A stretch of DNA of 7,055 nt, taken from contig JAUMXJ010000056.1 in the NCBI GenBank assembly GCA_030529205.1, positions 1 to 7,055 on the forward strand. Direction: 5' to 3'. This DNA is from Bacillota bacterium (GTDB lineage: Bacteria > Bacillota > Clostridia > Peptostreptococcales > Acidaminobacteraceae). The notes under the pieces are model-generated. The model ran no database searches and had not been told where the DNA came from. It saw nothing but the letters and a program-made list of their open reading frames with translations. Made by a program: the position numbers and the translations under genes. Of the stretch, positions 5,193-7,055 are shown one piece after another (positions within the stretch are counted from its first letter, which is position 1; each line of letters opens with the position of its first letter).

Positions 5193-6086
5193 CTAGTCTT
5201 CCAAAGCTTTTAGATCTTTAAGCGTAAAACCTTCTCCGCTAAAATCGTTGCGCTCGCTTTTCGCCGCTTCAACCATTTCAACCTCGGAGCGATGAAAGGA
5301 CTCGATGATCTCCTCTCCTTCATTTTTTCCGCCCGTAAAGAGTTTGACCTGGACCCTTCCTTTCAAAATCTCGGTAGCGGTGACAACTCCCATTCCCTTC
5401 GGCGTCTTAACCTTATCAAAAACTCCCGGCATGCCTTCGCTGATCTGCACATATGTCTCGTGCTCATATCCCAGACAACACATCAATCTGTTGCAGAGAC
5501 CGGATATTTTGACGGGATGCAGGGAAAGATTTTGATCTTTCGCCATTTTAATCGACACAGGTGTAAAATCCGCAAGCCACTGTCCGCAGCAACAAGGTCT
5601 TCCGCACGGTCCCAGCCCTCCGACAATCTTTGTCTCGTCCCTTACACCTATTTGTCGAAGTTCAATACGCATTTTGAATTCATATGCCAAGTCTTTGACA
5701 AGCTCTCTAAAGTCGACTCTGCCGTCTGCGGTAAAATAAAAGGTTATTTTATTTCCGGAAAACGCGTATTCCACCTCGATCAGGTTCATCTCGAGGCCGT
5801 GTTTTGCAACTTTTTCTACAAATATTCTCGAGGCTTCTTCCTCTTTTTTCTTGAATGACGCCTGAATCTCAAAATCCAATTCGTCCGCCTTGCGAATAAT
5901 CGGCTTGAGCGGATGAGAAAGGCTCTCTTCCTCCACTTCCCGCTTCCCGATCACGCACTCGCCCATCTCGATTCCGCGTGTGGTCTCCACAACGACGAAA
6001 TCGCCTTGATTTATCTCAATATCCAGAGGGTCGAAATAATAGGTCTTCCCCCCTTTTTTAAATCTGATTCCTATAATATTAACCAA
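5193..6086 (-). CDS. ricT: RicT/YaaT, PSP1 domain stimulator of RNA maturation (TTG start)
   Basis: RicT works with RicA and RicF (YmcA, YlbF) in B. subtilis, where the Fe-S complex directs RNase Y in mRNA maturation and affects sporulation, competence and biofilm formation. The protein has about 297 residues. It opens with VNIIGIRFKKGGKTYYFDP, matching the YaaT N-terminus, and carries the PSP1 core with the cysteine clusters GPCGRPCCCGQW and GLCNRLMCCLGYE (seven Cys in all; positions 161, 165-167, 198, 203-204 from the TTG start). These clusters are typical of the family and suit an iron-sulfur site. An ATG at 6098 in the same frame would add four residues, but GGGAGG (6091-6096) lies just after that ATG and 4 nt before TTG at 6086, and the family start aligns with the TTG. 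It overlaps holB by 8 bp. No ricA or ricF is in this window. Confidence 0.93.
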   Translation of the reverse strand: MVNIIGIRFKKGGKTYYFDPLDIEINQGDFVVVETTRGIEMGECVIGKREVEEESLSHPLKPIIRKADELDFEIQASFKKKEEEASRIFVEKVAKHGLEMNLIEVEYAFSGNKITFYFTADGRVDFRELVKDLAYEFKMRIELRQIGVRDETKIVGGLGPCGRPCCCGQWLADFTPVSIKMAKDQNLSLHPVKISGLCNRLMCCLGYEHETYVQISEGMPGVFDKVKTPKGMGVVTATEILKGRVQVKLFTGGKNEGEEIIESFHRSEVEMVEAAKSERNDFSGEGFTLKDLKALED

Positions 6087-6825
6087 AATGCCTCCCATAA
6101 ATCAGCATGTCCGTATTCAAATCGAAGTTTCCGTTCTGCTCCAAATTTCGCATCACTTCTTCCGTCAGGAGTGCAAAATCCGCAAGTCCTCTATATGCAG
6201 ATTCCTCTCCCTCGGAACGTTTAATTGCGGCCACGTATTTTGCCGTTATTTCATCAACCGCTATTCGAAGCTCCTCCAGCAATCCGGATCTGTTGTCCTT
6301 ATACGATTTCAGAGCTTTATCCAACTCTTTCCTGCTTCCGTGTAACAGTATCTCCGTCAATTCCGACGTCTCACCGCGCTTCTTTTTCCCTCTGATTCTG
6401 ATGGCTCTCGAAACGACGGTGGGCAAAAGTGACTCAGGAAAACGTGTCTCCATCAGATAAATCACACCGTCCGGCGCTTCCTCGAGGGATTTGAGGAGAT
6501 GGTTCTGCGCTCTCACGGTCATTTTCTCCGCTTCCGTAATCACAACCGCACGATACGCTCCCGCCGTCTTAATCTCCGTATGTGCCAGTGCTTCCTCAAC
6601 CTGCTCGTCCTTAATGCGGGATCCGGGTTCGGGACGCAAGACAAAAATATCGGGATTGGATTCGGATTCTACGGAAGCACAGCCGCTGCAGTGACGACAA
6701 GCGTTGTTTGTCTTACAAAACAGAACATAGAGGGCTTCCGTTGCGGCGCCCTCTTCTGAGAAAAGGTAAAAATGTGAATTGGTGCCGGATTGAAATACCC
6801 CGGCGAGATAATCTTTTAAATCCAT
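6079..6825 (-). CDS. holB: DNA polymerase III delta' subunit (clamp loader), short form
   Basis: Delta' is the stator of the clamp loader that opens the sliding clamp during replication. The 248-residue product is shorter than B. subtilis HolB (about 329), with the reduction falling mainly in the C-terminal region. A Cys cluster for zinc, C37 and C43-x-x-C46-x-x-C49, is followed by the conserved NPDIFVLRPE, the IKDEQVEEA segment, and YRAVVITEAEKMTVRAQNHLLKSLEEAP (90-118), the usual sensor and Walker B region. The P-loop position reads SEEGAATEA without a GKT, so it should not bind ATP there. That is common in delta'. The SRC motif, which supplies the arginine finger, reads SRA (139-141), with Arg140 kept. 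The gene starts 2 bp after yaaQ (no yaaR between them) and overlaps ricT. Little Shine-Dalgarno sequence is seen, so coupling to yaaQ is likely. Confidence 0.92.
   Translation of the reverse strand: MDLKDYLAGVFQSGTNSHFYLFSEEGAATEALYVLFCKTNNACRHCSGCASVESESNPDIFVLRPEPGSRIKDEQVEEALAHTEIKTAGAYRAVVITEAEKMTVRAQNHLLKSLEEAPDGVIYLMETRFPESLLPTVVSRAIRIRGKKKRGETSELTEILLHGSRKELDKALKSYKDNRSGLLEELRIAVDEITAKYVAAIKRSEGEESAYRGLADFALLTEEVMRNLEQNGNFDLNTDMLIYGRHFG
6091..6096 (-). promoter_or_regulatory. Ribosome binding site that places the ricT start at TTG 6086
   Basis: GGGAGG on the minus strand lies 4 nt upstream of the TTG at 6086-6084. It sits within the codons that would follow the upstream ATG at 6098, so that ATG cannot use it. 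No comparable purine run is found before 6098. The site lies inside the end of holB, consistent with coupled translation. Confidence 0.65.
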
Positions 6826-6827
6826 TC

Positions 6828-7055
6828 TTAAAGCTTTATATATTTCTCGACATCACTGATGAATATCGTCGCTCCGCCGACCGATATTTCAATCGGCATG
6901 CTGATCATGGAACCTTCCCCGAGCATCGGAGGGGTTGTAACGGTTTCCTTTCTTGTTTTGCAGGAGCTTTCTATGACATGCATCAAATCGTCCAATCTGT
7001 CGGCTTCAATACCAATAAGGAGTGTGGTATTTCCGGCTCTTAAAAATCCGCCTGA
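6828..7055 (-). CDS. darA: Cyclic-di-AMP receptor YaaQ/DarA (PstA), C-terminal part
   Basis: This PII-like protein binds c-di-AMP as a trimer and reports second-messenger levels by mechanisms still unsettled. The 75 visible residues begin SGGFLRAGNTTLLIGIEADRL, which covers the conserved GGF-x-x-x-GNTT ligand-binding region, and end with MPIEISVGGATIFISDVEKYIKL, where SVGGATIF matches the VGGATVF block of B. subtilis YaaQ. The TAA is at 6828-6830. A short segment near the middle (TPPMLGEGSM) corresponds to the variable T-loop region. The start and promoter lie beyond position 7055. holB follows directly after 2 bp, whereas B. subtilis has yaaR between them. The partial length leaves little doubt about family, because both ends of the visible region align. 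Confidence 0.93.
   Translation of the reverse strand, partial: SGGFLRAGNTTLLIGIEADRLDDLMHVIESSCKTRKETVTTPPMLGEGSMISMPIEISVGGATIFISDVEKYIKL

Overview
This window is a conserved chromosomal housekeeping block from a Bacillota bacterium, most likely of the class Clostridia. The main evidence is gene order. On the minus strand it runs c-di-AMP receptor (yaaQ/darA), holB, ricT (yaaT), trmN6 (yabB), rsmI (yabC), then metG, tatD and rnmV. An abrB-type regulator sits on the opposite strand between rsmI and metG. This matches the yaaQ to rnmV region of Bacillus subtilis, where abrB is also inverted at the same place. Compared with B. subtilis, yaaR, yabA, yazA and yabE are missing here. Moderate GC content and an AbrB with two extra CxxC pairs fit an anaerobic clostridial lineage. 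The genus cannot be fixed from the sequence.

Layout from left to right: (1) 1-2550, minus strand: a tight metG-tatD-rnmV unit. metG and tatD overlap by 4 bp (ATGA), and rnmV is cut by the window edge. (2) 2551-2656: an AT-rich divergent promoter region between metG and the rightward unit. (3) 2657-3469, plus strand: a small membrane-anchored DUF948-like protein, then abrB, then a rho-independent terminator shared with the convergent rsmI end. (4) 3461-7055, minus strand: yaaQ (partial), holB, ricT, trmN6 and rsmI. All are closely packed except for a 131-bp spacer between ricT and trmN6, where yabA would be expected; it holds two small hairpins.

The genes cover replication (HolB clamp loader subunit), second-messenger sensing (YaaQ/DarA), RNA maturation (RNase M5 and, in other species, its Ric-complex counterpart RicT), tRNA and rRNA modification (TrmN6, RsmI), tRNA charging (MetRS), nuclease function (TatD) and transition-state transcription control (AbrB).

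I found no mobile element, CRISPR array, tRNA or rRNA gene, and no convincing new system. The most notable points are a methionyl-tRNA synthetase with a KIGKR sequence in place of KMSKS, other altered motifs and no C-terminal extension; a short delta' subunit without a P-loop; a likely TTG start for ricT; and co-transcription of a DUF948-like protein with abrB.
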